The notes beneath the pieces are model-generated. The model worked only from the letters and a program-made list of their open reading frames with translations, did no database searches and was not told the DNA's origin. The position numbers were made by a program, and so were the translations under genes. This document shows, in pieces, positions 19,201 through 27,900 of a DNA stretch of 64,000 nucleotides. Source of the stretch: Tritrichomonas musculus (taxonomy: Eukaryota > Parabasalia > Tritrichomonadida > Tritrichomonadidae); NCBI GenBank assembly GCA_039105265.1, contig JAPFFF010000010.1, positions 868,001 to 932,000 of the forward strand, given 5' to 3'. Positions within the stretch are counted from its first letter, which is position 1; every line of letters begins with the position of its first letter.

Positions 19201-20863
19201 TGAGACCAAGGATGTGGCTGATGGAAAGTATGCTCTCAAAACGGATATCCCTGAGGTACCAACAGATTTGGTTAATGAATCTACACTGAGTACAGCATTA
19301 TATGGCACTGAATTGAATATTGAATATCCAGATCCAGTTCGTGATTATATATTTGTAAAACCATACTTACCAGAAACCGATATACATATGATTTTTGATG
19401 TTAATTGGGGTTCTTCCAAGGATTACATTAACAATATACAACATTATGATTTGATGTTCAAGCCTTATGAAAAATATATGAGAGGATATAGAATGATGTT
19501 AGATAATGGATCATATATTGTATGGTATGATCGTGGTGAATTTATGGTGTATAATTCAAGTGGCAATACTCAATGGTTAATCAACGTCATTAAAGCTCAA
19601 ATTGAATCACCATTTGTAAAAACTGAGAGTATTACTAATGAAGGTTCCCAACAATTCACAATTCAATGTACACAGAATGATCGTGGTTGTGTAGTTCCTG
19701 ATGATGATGTAAGGAAAGTATTCACTACCAAAAATATTATCGTCAAATTCAAACGAAATGCTGATGATGCATCATATGAAGAAGCCGAATACGAATACAG
19801 TTTATTTAAAAGTTTGAATATGATTTACAAATCAACCAGTGGTGAATTAATAAATATTAATTATAATACCCATATTGTTTCATTGAGAGCCACGGATGAT
19901 ACATTGACTAATATATATGATGCATCTATCACATTAATCAGTAACCAACCTGTGAATGATAATATGATTACTTCGGTGAAATATGTAAATGATAACTTTG
20001 CATTGAAGTCGAATGCTGTTACAGAAGAACAACTAATAAAAAGATGTGCCATTGATTGCAGTTCAATTACGGAGGGGTCCTCGGATATATCAATTCGTTA
20101 TCTAAAACTTGTAGATAAGGTGATTCAACTGGAATTCATAGTAGGTGAATATGCACTATGTTGTGAAATAAGGGTGTTATTCCGTGATACAGATGGAAAT
20201 CCCCATAATATAGTAATAGTATTACATCAGAGGACCGTGTATTTCGACAATTTCAAATTCCCACTATATTATGAAGACACTGTTGATATAACATCAAGTC
20301 CACTTACATATAACTTCCCAATAGGTGGATATCCCTGGACAACTACTCAGGAATTATTAGATGCTAGACAACTATATTCAAGACAAATCATGTCCCGAGG
20401 GTATTTAGCGAAATTTAAGAGTGTAATGTATGGTACATCCAACACAACCATCACTCATTACTGTCCTATCGAAGCAGGTCAAAACATATCTGATTTCGTT
20501 GCAGGAAAGCCTGTATTCATGAGTGGACATGTATATAAATATGTTAACGGATCCTTCATTAGTTCCACTGCTAACGATTCAACTGATTGCATTTGTAGTG
20601 TAGTAATCAATGGATCCTATAAAGAGTTCGTTGGAGTGATTACAGAAGTGGATGCTGAAAATGGATGTATCAAATTTGCTTCTCATGGAGACTTTCTATT
20701 CACAGTTGATGATTCAAATCTCTATCAAATTGGTGACGTAATTCTCTATAACGGAAAGATCTTGGATGAAGACTTTGGTTTATCGTGTAAAATTCAAAGA
20801 TCAATAGTAGGTGTGGTCACAGCAAAAATAAATGAAACGACTCTTTCTCTATTCAAATCCTAA
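16274..20863 (+). CDS. Fiber-like protein (1529 aa)
   Basis: A very long beta-rich protein. The N-terminus contains LTKQNALDGALIGGSGKGGD and a short helical stretch (FGKALTDITNDIQSHRTVID). The middle is made of unique beta-rich domains. From about 910 on come linker repeats of the type ALKSDIPEPVDLTPYYTSAQ, ADEKFVDEDELAYELDKYE and ALKTDIPEV, usual in trimeric fibers, then a conserved C-terminal part of about 500 residues with LNIEYPDPVRDYIFVKPYLP and CTQNDRGCVVPDDDVRKVF, ending in a small beta domain. The C-terminal part is almost identical to that of 54332-57493 in Polinton B. The likely role is host attachment on the virion surface. This is inferred from the repeats, length and position. 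Confidence 0.7.
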   Translation: MTAILTKQNALDGALIGGSGKGGDGIFDSIHVKGDATIDGSCKIFIGEEYGEPQSVKECFETFGKALTDITNDIQSHRTVIDTHGTKLADHEDRISTLENAPPSAIESVMTYEEGCDEFIIDANNIHKLSDSDSQDSSTYNILEIDYSGSVSGQVFEIIFPKNLEIENAYISCDTQNRFTNPIIEYITDSQSDSKYQLKYVSNESKPRIYMSKSAIYDPFELYTDGFMKIKFIGKMHQIAIIKDSQSAESNDTLMNLKCNLIDADNCFKLYRSPLPDFYTIKSIGDYNLDTANGLYYADWGYNPDSDSFNSLIEGQTFELHDNVFGTHYKLTKSGGKWIGTNYCVNIPLKMRKENSYGSLNRDIPYISIKKNAANIFALKGLINYESGNPLKMMLDKGMITYSSNTRMGDPDETNDVWRVWFGCNEDKSGDYSATLTLDGHTYEFIIGFKYSWKHEHTYEIKTDNYFEYIPYRYESFIETDSDNLRVYMKADPEFNIPIDENIEYPGGNTFEFLASTGYYSVSPRPESCTTLMTNFNIQTSGIVIGENIESHIFELNSLGNVVDIAVNDISSLEKYCNRLQKEFDDMQPKFSWFDYIAGKFVNIGSSVFTFGKVGAGDLLQISIDGIKGLSKLSFAKDADKDDGIELEDIDEVVRDKSVNQSREIIKELTYVDTIIEIPNEKYCHRYYTDTLKGTLEVETKVDNEGEVIKINTYSINDDKSFTSNESSNGSLYEITFEDPYLMIITMGSHEPLSVRIKYTTKVENSELGLGETLTNKQLMSAAAIKKLIENHKTNWLNEIPKMPENLVNESALSTALESYVKLTNLEEYRKMNDLSITKLNQLEIDRSIEENGICDHVYEKCFIKFRYNDIEYDYVFTTGNFSSLGYWCDNFIDVEGTEYSLFWKYDGTLLLENSTTYCEGPMVYIISILYEDRTDELALKSDIPEPVDLTPYYTSAQADEKFVDEDELAYELDKYETKDVADGKYALKTDIPEVPTDLVNESTLSTALYGTELNIEYPDPVRDYIFVKPYLPETDIHMIFDVNWGSSKDYINNIQHYDLMFKPYEKYMRGYRMMLDNGSYIVWYDRGEFMVYNSSGNTQWLINVIKAQIESPFVKTESITNEGSQQFTIQCTQNDRGCVVPDDDVRKVFTTKNIIVKFKRNADDASYEEAEYEYSLFKSLNMIYKSTSGELININYNTHIVSLRATDDTLTNIYDASITLISNQPVNDNMITSVKYVNDNFALKSNAVTEEQLIKRCAIDCSSITEGSSDISIRYLKLVDKVIQLEFIVGEYALCCEIRVLFRDTDGNPHNIVIVLHQRTVYFDNFKFPLYYEDTVDITSSPLTYNFPIGGYPWTTTQELLDARQLYSRQIMSRGYLAKFKSVMYGTSNTTITHYCPIEAGQNISDFVAGKPVFMSGHVYKYVNGSFISSTANDSTDCICSVVINGSYKEFVGVITEVDAENGCIKFASHGDFLFTVDDSNLYQIGDVILYNGKILDEDFGLSCKIQRSIVGVVTAKINETTLSLFKS

Positions 20864-20996
20864 AATCAAAAAACCAAAAACCGTTCCCAGGTGGAGATGT
20901 AGTGCATTCAAAATCAGTAACGGACCGGTCCTTGGAGGAAACATATATGTATCTCCACCTGAGAACAGAAGAAGAAGAAAGAATTCCGTATATGAC

Positions 20997-21180
20997 CTTT
21001 CTTTCACCCTAGCACGACCGGAACGCATTAGCGAACATCGTCTAGATGTGGAACCATTATAACTCTTCTTTCAACCTAGCACGACCGGAACGCATTAGCG
21101 AACATCATCTAGATGTGGAATTATAATGGCTCTTCTTTCAACCTAGCACGACCGGAACGCATTAGCGAACATCATCTAGG
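20997..21180 (+). repeat. Three tandem copies of a 67-bp unit
   Basis: The core CTAGCACGACCGGAACGCAT followed by TAGCGAACATC(A/G)TCTAG starts at about 21009, 21076 and 21143, a period of 67 bases. Copies 2 and 3 are nearly identical and the third breaks off after CATCTAGG. It lies between the fiber-like gene and the KilA-N gene, the largest gap of the element. It could be a replication or transcription-termination region, or an iteron-like protein-binding array; this is inference. Confidence 0.75.
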
Positions 21181-21235
21181 GACGAGATCATATACGGAAC
21201 CTCTCAGAAGAATATGAAGAATTTTACAAATAAAA

Positions 21236-21312
21236 ACGGCCCATAGCAGAATCGAACCAGGTACTCCGGATTACCATGGAAACGCCTTACCACTGAGCCG
21301 TGTCTGGCCAGA
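21236..21312 (-). tRNA. Degenerate tRNA-like sequence inside Polinton A
   Basis: On the minus strand GGCTCAGTGGTAAGGC resembles an A box/D arm, and about 40 bases later GGTTCGATTCT resembles a B box/T arm; a T-run (GTTTTT) follows about 12 bases later like a Pol III terminator. The acceptor, anticodon and T stems pair poorly by eye, so no isotype can be given. It may be a decayed tRNA, a tRNA-derived promoter or chance. Confidence 0.3.
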
Positions 21313-21674
21313 CATCAACATGAGTCCATATAGGGATTTATTTTTAAGAGAGTGTCACTTTTTGGCTTGGAAACGCTAACTCAGTATAGGAAGCAGATAG
21401 AGCGGTTTTGACGATAGATTTGGGATATCGTTTTCGACGGTTATAAGGTCAATTCAATTCACCTTAACCGCCAAGGTCAAATTATTTCACCTTCCCCAGA
21501 TATGGAAAAATATAGGATTTTGGCATCAATTTTCAGAAGGTCATATCTCAACGAATACTCAATCAATTTCGACGAATCACATATCAAATTAAAGCGCAGA
21601 TAATGTAGAATCATATGTAGTGTTCAGTTATGTTTCAACTAATTCCATTTGAAGAGAAATCATTTAAACAAACG
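21313..21674. other. Gene-free stretch with hairpin at 21438-21470
   Basis: CGGTTATAAGGT and ACCTTAACCG at 21438-21470 form an imperfect stem around a loop of about 11 bases. No open frame is seen. Together with the 67-bp repeats and tRNA-like sequence this makes an 800-bp non-coding block in an otherwise tightly packed element. Confidence 0.5.
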
Positions 21675-22346
21675 TTAGTATTGAAATTCTGGGTAATACG
21701 TTGGAATGAACCATTTCCACTCACTTTCAAGTTTCGCTTTAGATTCATTTAATTGTTTCTTTAATGTTGTATCATTAGGGTTTGCATTTAATTGTTGTTT
21801 GATTGAGTTGTACTTATCAATGTCACTTCTGAGATCATCTTGTTCATTTTGATCCAATCTATGTACATCATCTCTGACACCCCAGCATTGACCATTAACT
21901 AAATCAACATCGATCTTCAATGTAATTCGTTTAGCAACTTCTTTAAAGATTGGTTTAGAATTCTCAACTGTGTCTGGTAAATGATTCTTCTCAAGGACAT
22001 CGTGGACTTTATCGTTAATGGAATCCATGAGTTCAGCAACAGTAAATGCATATTCAACACTGCAATATTCAGCAACAAAGTGAACTAGTTTTGGATGTAC
22101 ATACTCACCTTGATATTTAGGAGCTACTTTATCAAGATAATATGAAGGTGATTGAATCTGGCCACCTTTAGAATGATGCTTTTCGAATGCATTTATAATG
22201 TTCGCCCAAATCTTTGTGTTCTTGTAATTTCTCCAGAACTTTCCATTTGATGAACACATTTGTGATGCATTAACATATCCATCTTCTGTATTGATTGTGA
22301 TTGAGATACCGTTGTATGTCTTGACTTCGAACTTGTTATTGTTCAT
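21675..22346 (-). CDS. KilA-N domain protein
   Basis: A protein of 223 residues. Residues about 5-110 form a KilA-N domain: VKTYNGISITINTEDGYVNA followed by SQMCSSNGKFWRNYKNTK, then an IINAF...KGGQ...SYYLDK...YVHPKLVHFVAEYCS core. A charged helical tail follows with a DQNEQDDLRSDIDKYNSIKQ segment. KilA-N is a DNA-binding domain common in phages and large DNA viruses, often in regulatory proteins. It is the first gene after the non-coding block. No homologue was seen in the part of Polinton B inside this window. Confidence 0.85.
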   Translation of the reverse strand: MNNNKFEVKTYNGISITINTEDGYVNASQMCSSNGKFWRNYKNTKIWANIINAFEKHHSKGGQIQSPSYYLDKVAPKYQGEYVHPKLVHFVAEYCSVEYAFTVAELMDSINDKVHDVLEKNHLPDTVENSKPIFKEVAKRITLKIDVDLVNGQCWGVRDDVHRLDQNEQDDLRSDIDKYNSIKQQLNANPNDTTLKKQLNESKAKLESEWKWFIPTYYPEFQY

Positions 22347-22396
22347 ATTGTTTCGTTGAAGTTAAAAAGTTAAAATTAAATAAAAATAAACTCGTT

Positions 22397-22672
22397 TAAA
22401 ATGAACCGAAAATATACTGACAAAATAAGGTGCACGAATTCATGCACCTTCCCGAGACCTTCTAAAATGAACCAAATTTGAAGTGTTTTGAGTACATGCT
22501 CTAGACCTTCTAAAATGAACCGAAAATATACTGACAAAATAAGGTGCACGAATTCATGCACCTTCCCGAGACCTTCTAAAATGAACCAAATTTGAAGTGT
22601 TTTGAGTACATGCTCTAGACCTTCTAAAATGAACCAAATTCGAAGGTATTCTATGATGGCCCGAATTCGGTC
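22397..22672 (+). repeat. Two 114-bp tandem repeats with hairpins, plus partial third unit
   Basis: Units start at about 22397 and 22511 and are near-identical; each holds ATGAACCGAAAATATACTGA and the hairpin GGTGCACGAATTCATGCACC (22429-22448 and 22543-22562, six-base stem GGTGCA/TGCACC). Each also contains CCTTCTAAAATGAACCAAAT, which then opens a last unit (22620-22672) matching 13018-13073. The frame read across it on the minus strand is a by-product of the repeat. Confidence 0.8.
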
Positions 22673-22711
22673 CAACGTGAAAACAGCTCTCGTTTGCATT
22701 TAACGTTTGTC

Positions 22712-23404
22712 TCAACATACCATCTTCAACGATATACCATACTTGATGAACTGTGAATAGATAACATTGTATGCATATTTAAGGTCTTCAGTCTTTCCAT
22801 CTTTAGTGACCAATATCTTTGAAACATAGATTATCTTACCTGAACTTGCACCACAACCACCGCATCCAACGTCTTCATCCAATACCAACTCAACTTTCTC
22901 ACATCCAGTCAAAATCTTAATCATGTCCATCAACAGCTTGCTCTCACAAACTAGATATGAATTAACTTTCAAAGGATTCGATTCATAAGCCTCAATGATC
23001 ATCTTCAAGAATTGATTCTGCTTACCAAGTTCATCTAACTCATTTCCGAGATCTGCAATTCCTTTGTCTTGAACCATATTGGATTGGAAAGGACTGTTTG
23101 TTTGAGGTTGAAATGCTAATGGAGATCCCTGTGTCATCTGAGAATTGATAGTTTGTCCAGCCTCTTGAGAACTCATTTGAGGGTTCGGAATAGTAAAATT
23201 TACGTTTTGTGGAGCAAATATTCTTTCAGAATTATTGTTTAATGGTTCAACGTTTGGATATAACGGTACCGTTGATGGTCTTCTTTCAGGATGGACATGT
23301 TGATTTGTTTGAGGTTTGATGTTAATGTTTACATTAGTCTCTTGCTCTTGTTTGATAGTGTTGTCCGTTTCAGAGCTTAATATTCTCGCCGCACGCAAAG
23401 TCAT
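22712..23404 (-). CDS. Conserved Polinton protein with CxxC motif (230 aa)
   Basis: Homologous over its whole length to the 191-residue protein of Polinton B (47712-48287). Both start with (M)xLxxARILSSExD, have a (V/I)KQEQxTxxNINIKP piece, a Pro/Gln-rich middle with NFTIPxM/NFTIPNPQ, a GxADLGNELxELxxxNxFLxxxxxxYExNPxKVN region, and a Cys-rich loop (DVGCGGCGAS here). The C-terminus carries an SQFIKYGISLKM end. The Cys loop could bind zinc. The function is unknown; conservation across the two lineages suggests a core replication or virion role. Confidence 0.7.
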   Translation of the reverse strand: MTLRAARILSSETDNTIKQEQETNVNINIKPQTNQHVHPERRPSTVPLYPNVEPLNNNSERIFAPQNVNFTIPNPQMSSQEAGQTINSQMTQGSPLAFQPQTNSPFQSNMVQDKGIADLGNELDELGKQNQFLKMIIEAYESNPLKVNSYLVCESKLLMDMIKILTGCEKVELVLDEDVGCGGCGASSGKIIYVSKILVTKDGKTEDLKYAYNVIYSQFIKYGISLKMVC

Positions 23405-23444
23405 TTTAAGTCAAAAATAAAATCAATTCGTCATATTAATCATT

Positions 23445-23747
23445 TTAAATGTATCTATTGGCAACAGCTCTAGTCAACAGTTTACGTACTTTCATGTTAT
23501 GTTCATATTTAGCTTTAATGATTTGACGTTTACGAAGCTTCTTTTCATCTGTCGGCTCTGGTTGACTCAAGACTCTTCTATAATATTGCAACCTTGAATT
23601 GATCAACTTCAACGTATTCGTAGCAAAACTCTTCCTTTCATGCCTCTTCTTCAAAGGAGGTAAAGTGAATTCATCACCTGATTCATTAACTGATCCATTA
23701 ACTGATCTATTCATACTATTTAGTATCTGATAAAAAATTACTTTCAT
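23445..23747 (-). CDS. Small basic protein (up to 100 aa)
   Basis: The C-terminal two thirds are Lys/Arg-rich (PPLKKRHERKSFATNTLKLI and further KKLRKRQIIKAKYEHNMKVRKLL, quoted in part). An in-frame ATG about 11 codons in (near 23714, MNRSVNGSVNES) is a likelier start because the preceding residues are hydrophobic and atypical. It may bind DNA. It is divergent from the integrase gene (42 bp between the first ATGs) and 40 bp from the CxxC-protein gene. No family is recognised. Confidence 0.5.
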   Translation of the reverse strand: MKVIFYQILNSMNRSVNGSVNESGDEFTLPPLKKRHERKSFATNTLKLINSRLQYYRRVLSQPEPTDEKKLRKRQIIKAKYEHNMKVRKLLTRAVANRYI

Positions 23748-23788
23748 TAAATAATTATCATCTATAGTTTAATTTAATATCATCCTAA

Positions 23789-24979
23789 ATGAACCAAATC
23801 TTATTTCAAAACGTTGAACGAATTTGTGAATACCTCAAAGACAGAATCAAAGGATACCAAAACACAATCTACCATGGAGAGTTAATATTACACCGTCAAC
23901 GTAAACCTGATGAATCTGATCTACCATTCATTAACGACATCTTATCGGATCATTCTAAATGCCAATCATTCATCATCTCAAACATCCATAATTGGTACAC
24001 ACTATTCCACAATCGTAATCCAAACTCTCCACCTCCACCCATTGACGAAACCATTCTAAACAACTTCATTTCAGTTTATTCAGACACACTATTCAAAACA
24101 GTCATCAATGAATCCAATAGAATCAAATCCAAAATCGAAGACATCCAACATCAAATCGAACAAAACCGACAATCAACTCTACGTATAGCCAGACAATTAA
24201 TTGACGACAAAGTAAAGAACAATAAACGTAAATCATCTCGATCAGTGTTTGACAATTATGAACACATTTCCCGTCTAAGTCAATCCGATAAAGCTAAACG
24301 TTTCTCCAAAGCATCCAAGAACACACCCACATATCTCCGTACCCTTGATCGTTTAATTCAATCAGGAATGAAAGTCAAATACCTATCTGGTGATGGAGAG
24401 AGTGCTTTCGATTCATATGATGCATGGTCTTTCTATACCAATCATGGAATAACTTTCACTGAAGTACCTCGAATGCAAATGGGTCACTATCCAGATTTCA
24501 TGAAACGTGAACAAAAACAAGTAAAGACAGATCCAATGCATGGTTCATTAGGAATCATCGATCGAGTCATTAGAACTATCCGTGACATGGCATACAACAT
24601 GCAAGAAGGTATCATTACTCCATCAGTCATGGACGAAATCGTTAATCAATACAACAATGCCCCACATCAAACGTTGTCCAAATATGCTGGTTTCAAAGTT
24701 AGTCCAAAGATGGTTCAAGAAGATCCAGACCTTGAAGAGTTCATCGTTAAACGTATTTCTCAAGAGAACTTTAAAATCATGTCTCAACCGGGTTTCCATT
24801 TAGAACCAAACACTCCTGTCAAACTTTACAATGAACATGATAGCCTCATGAAACGTAGATCAATAATTCAACCAGGAAATCATCAAATAGTTGGTTTCAA
24901 GAATGGCCTTTACGAAGTCAAAGATGACAAAAATAGAACTCAATTGATACCTCGATATAAGGTCTCAACAATCATTTAA
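23789..24979 (+). CDS. Retroviral-type (DDE) integrase
   Basis: A protein of 396 residues. An N-terminal helical part is followed by an rve-like core in about 180-290 (MKVKYLSGDGESAFDSYDAW, later a helix with IIDRVIRTIRDMAY and a YNNAPHQTLSKYAGF segment, typical of the third catalytic helix and downstream NxxPHxxL piece), and a C-terminal SH3/chromo-like beta unit (GLYEVKDDKNRTQLIPRYKV). Polinton integrases join the terminal repeats to target DNA and make the short duplication seen here. It is placed between the basic protein and polymerase genes. It ends 10 bp from the polymerase stop codon (convergent). Confidence 0.85.
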   Translation: MNQILFQNVERICEYLKDRIKGYQNTIYHGELILHRQRKPDESDLPFINDILSDHSKCQSFIISNIHNWYTLFHNRNPNSPPPPIDETILNNFISVYSDTLFKTVINESNRIKSKIEDIQHQIEQNRQSTLRIARQLIDDKVKNNKRKSSRSVFDNYEHISRLSQSDKAKRFSKASKNTPTYLRTLDRLIQSGMKVKYLSGDGESAFDSYDAWSFYTNHGITFTEVPRMQMGHYPDFMKREQKQVKTDPMHGSLGIIDRVIRTIRDMAYNMQEGIITPSVMDEIVNQYNNAPHQTLSKYAGFKVSPKMVQEDPDLEEFIVKRISQENFKIMSQPGFHLEPNTPVKLYNEHDSLMKRRSIIQPGNHQIVGFKNGLYEVKDDKNRTQLIPRYKVSTII

Positions 24980-24989
24980 CGATTTCCCT

Positions 24990-27900
24990 CTAAATGGATT
25001 CATTAACGTAATATCTATTGTTATATAAACGAATTATTTTTCTCAAAACATTAATGTGTGTATGCTTATCCAAACAGTTATCCTTCACCTCATCGAAGTT
25101 CATCATTGCTTTATCACTCAAATTACATTTACTCAAAACCATATCATAAGCCTTCTCACGATTCGTTGGTGATAGACAATTGATAGCACAAAACAATGGC
25201 ATTAACGACAACCTCTCATCAATCTTTGATGCAAAGTTATGAACTTCCATACCAGTCAAACCATTAACTAACTTCATCTCATCATCATCACTGAGATACT
25301 CAATTGGTCCGTTAAATGAATCATCAAGTATATCTCTTGGTTTTGCATCTAACTTCAACGTCAACTCTAAATCCTTCAACACATCCTTAGCTGATCTCTT
25401 AATGATTGATTCAAAACTACCCCTAACGAACTCATACTTACCATTTGCATTGAATGAACCAGGTAACATCACACCAGCTTGCTTGTCTTCCTTAACAGCA
25501 GCAATGTAATCAATCTCATACTCATCACATGCATAGCATTTAATGTAAGCATTCTTGTACAATTCATTGAAATCGTTATTGACATACACATGCAATCCAC
25601 CACTACCTGACCTAACAACAATATCATCTATGGACAACTTACTCATGATTCTCTCTCGGATCTTCTTACGTTCATCATCAGAGAGACCTTTATTGATATC
25701 GAAATCGATTACCCCTAAACCAAAACATTCATTGACATTCAACCTCATCCCTGTCTGTTTACTCAAGAACTTATCACAAACGCTACCACCCTTAACTGAT
25801 CCATATTTGAGATTGTTAAACGTCATCATGAAATGATTCTCAAAACGTTTCCTCAATGATCTATCCTTAACCGATTCACTTAATGATTCAATCAAACCAC
25901 TCATCAATTCACGATCAGCTAACAATGGATCAATCTCGCTTTCATCAATACCCAACAATCCATCAATATTGGACTTTAAACACAAACTCTTAGCATTATC
26001 ATAATCGTAACCATTAGCTTTCTGCTGTTTACCATACCATTCAACATCACCCTCTTCATAGGTCACTTTGATTTTCCTTTCAAACTTCTTTAATGTTGAA
26101 ACAGTCATGTCTTTGTTCATTGAAAAGCATGGTTGACCTTTCGTTAAATCAAACGTATACTCATTCCCCTCATACAAATGTTTATACAACTCCATCACGT
26201 TACCATTAAACTGTTTATCCCTAAACGCATATTGAATTGACTTCTGAGTCAAACCCTTTCCACGAATAACATAATCGATTTCATTTGAGGAATCAGTAAT
26301 TTTGTGTACATACATCTTCTTCATGAGGAAGTAAGCTTCAACAGAAAATGGCATTTCATCATGACCATTAATTGACGGAAAGTCACAATGGAAGTTTCCT
26401 AAGTTAGCACCAATGAGATCACGATTGTATCTTTCTTTAAAACCTTTTTCGAGAATCTCTAAATCAGAACGCTTAATCATAAATGAATCAGTATCTTGAT
26501 AGTATATACAACAACCAATATCGAAAGCCAAACACATAACTTCATTCATGATTCTCTTTGACATAGACAATACTTGAATACCCAATAACGAAAAGTTAAA
26601 ATGTTTATCAATTGGTTTCAACGTCTTCACTGCATGATTATCAGTACCTTTAAGGCTATTATCTTCAACGATTTTGTAATAGTTCTTCTTCCAATATCTA
26701 TCTAACTCCTCTCCTTCATGGAAATACTTAAAGTCTTTCTCAATTGGTCTCTCAATCGTCTTCCCATAACAAGAATTCATGATCAACTTATAGAGTTGTT
26801 GTAAAGGATTACCACTCTTCTTATACTCCAAACGTTTGCTAAAGATATTCCTTATCTCTTTCTGAATCGTGTAATCTTTCTTGCCATTCCAATAGTACCC
26901 TCTCAATAACTTGAACTCTATCTCTTGAAACTTAATCAAATCCTCAAGCATGATGTTATCGACAGTCATCTTAACAACCTCTCCATCCTTCAAATTATCA
27001 TCATTCAAATTCAAACCGTCAACTTTCCTAACAATCAACGGAAACGGATAATGTTTATTCACTTTCGTTATCTCAATATCGACAACATATGCCGACTGCT
27101 TTGAGAGAAATTCGTAATTGAGTTTATCTTCTGTTATCACTATCGGCCTCCCTTCAACTGTATACAATCTCGCCATTGCTGATGGATATAAACTAACCGC
27201 ATCGAAATCACACAAAGGTACCGTTGTATGCCATTTCTTATTGTAAGCCGTCATGCATCTACCTCCATATATAGCCCTTGAGCAAAACTTTCTAACGACT
27301 CCACCTAACTCAAACAAATTACGATTAGGATAATAGACCCTTTGCTTAAACACTTCATTAGCCAAAGACGATATCGAAATGAACTTAAACGGATCAATAT
27401 CGAAATCCTCAATGAAACCATTCCTGAATTTATTAAAGCCTTCTCTCAAAATATTCACATCTTGCTGACAATAAAATGAACAATACTTCCACATATCAAA
27501 ATGGTCATCATCAATCCTACATCCATCAATACCATCTATGTTCTCCTTAAATACATTCATCTGCTCATCTGTCCAAGGTTCAACCTCAAACAATCCCGCT
27601 TCCGAAATCACACCAACACCACCTCTATTCAACCTATCCAATGTGTAATAGTTATACGGAAACAACTCTTTCTTGATACCTTTAATGTCAAACATCTTTG
27701 GTAACTCTGACAACTTACATGATAATACCGGAAGTGTATCCTTGAAATGAATTACCTTTCCATTAAACCTTACATCAGCCATCATCGTCTTCGTACCTTT
27801 AATGATTGATTTAATGATACCGTTATACATCGTCTTCTGAACCTTCTTACTTCCAACCTTAACCTTATCCTCATACGTACCCGTTGGACGAATCATCCTG

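Noticed and set aside
20832-21062. Plus-strand frame overlapping the end of the fiber-like gene
   Set aside because: Runs out of a known gene into the 67-bp repeat; no independent support.
22376-22699. Minus-strand frame of 107 codons with internal protein repeats
   Set aside because: The repeats simply reflect the 114-bp DNA repeat and hairpins; no start context or homologue.
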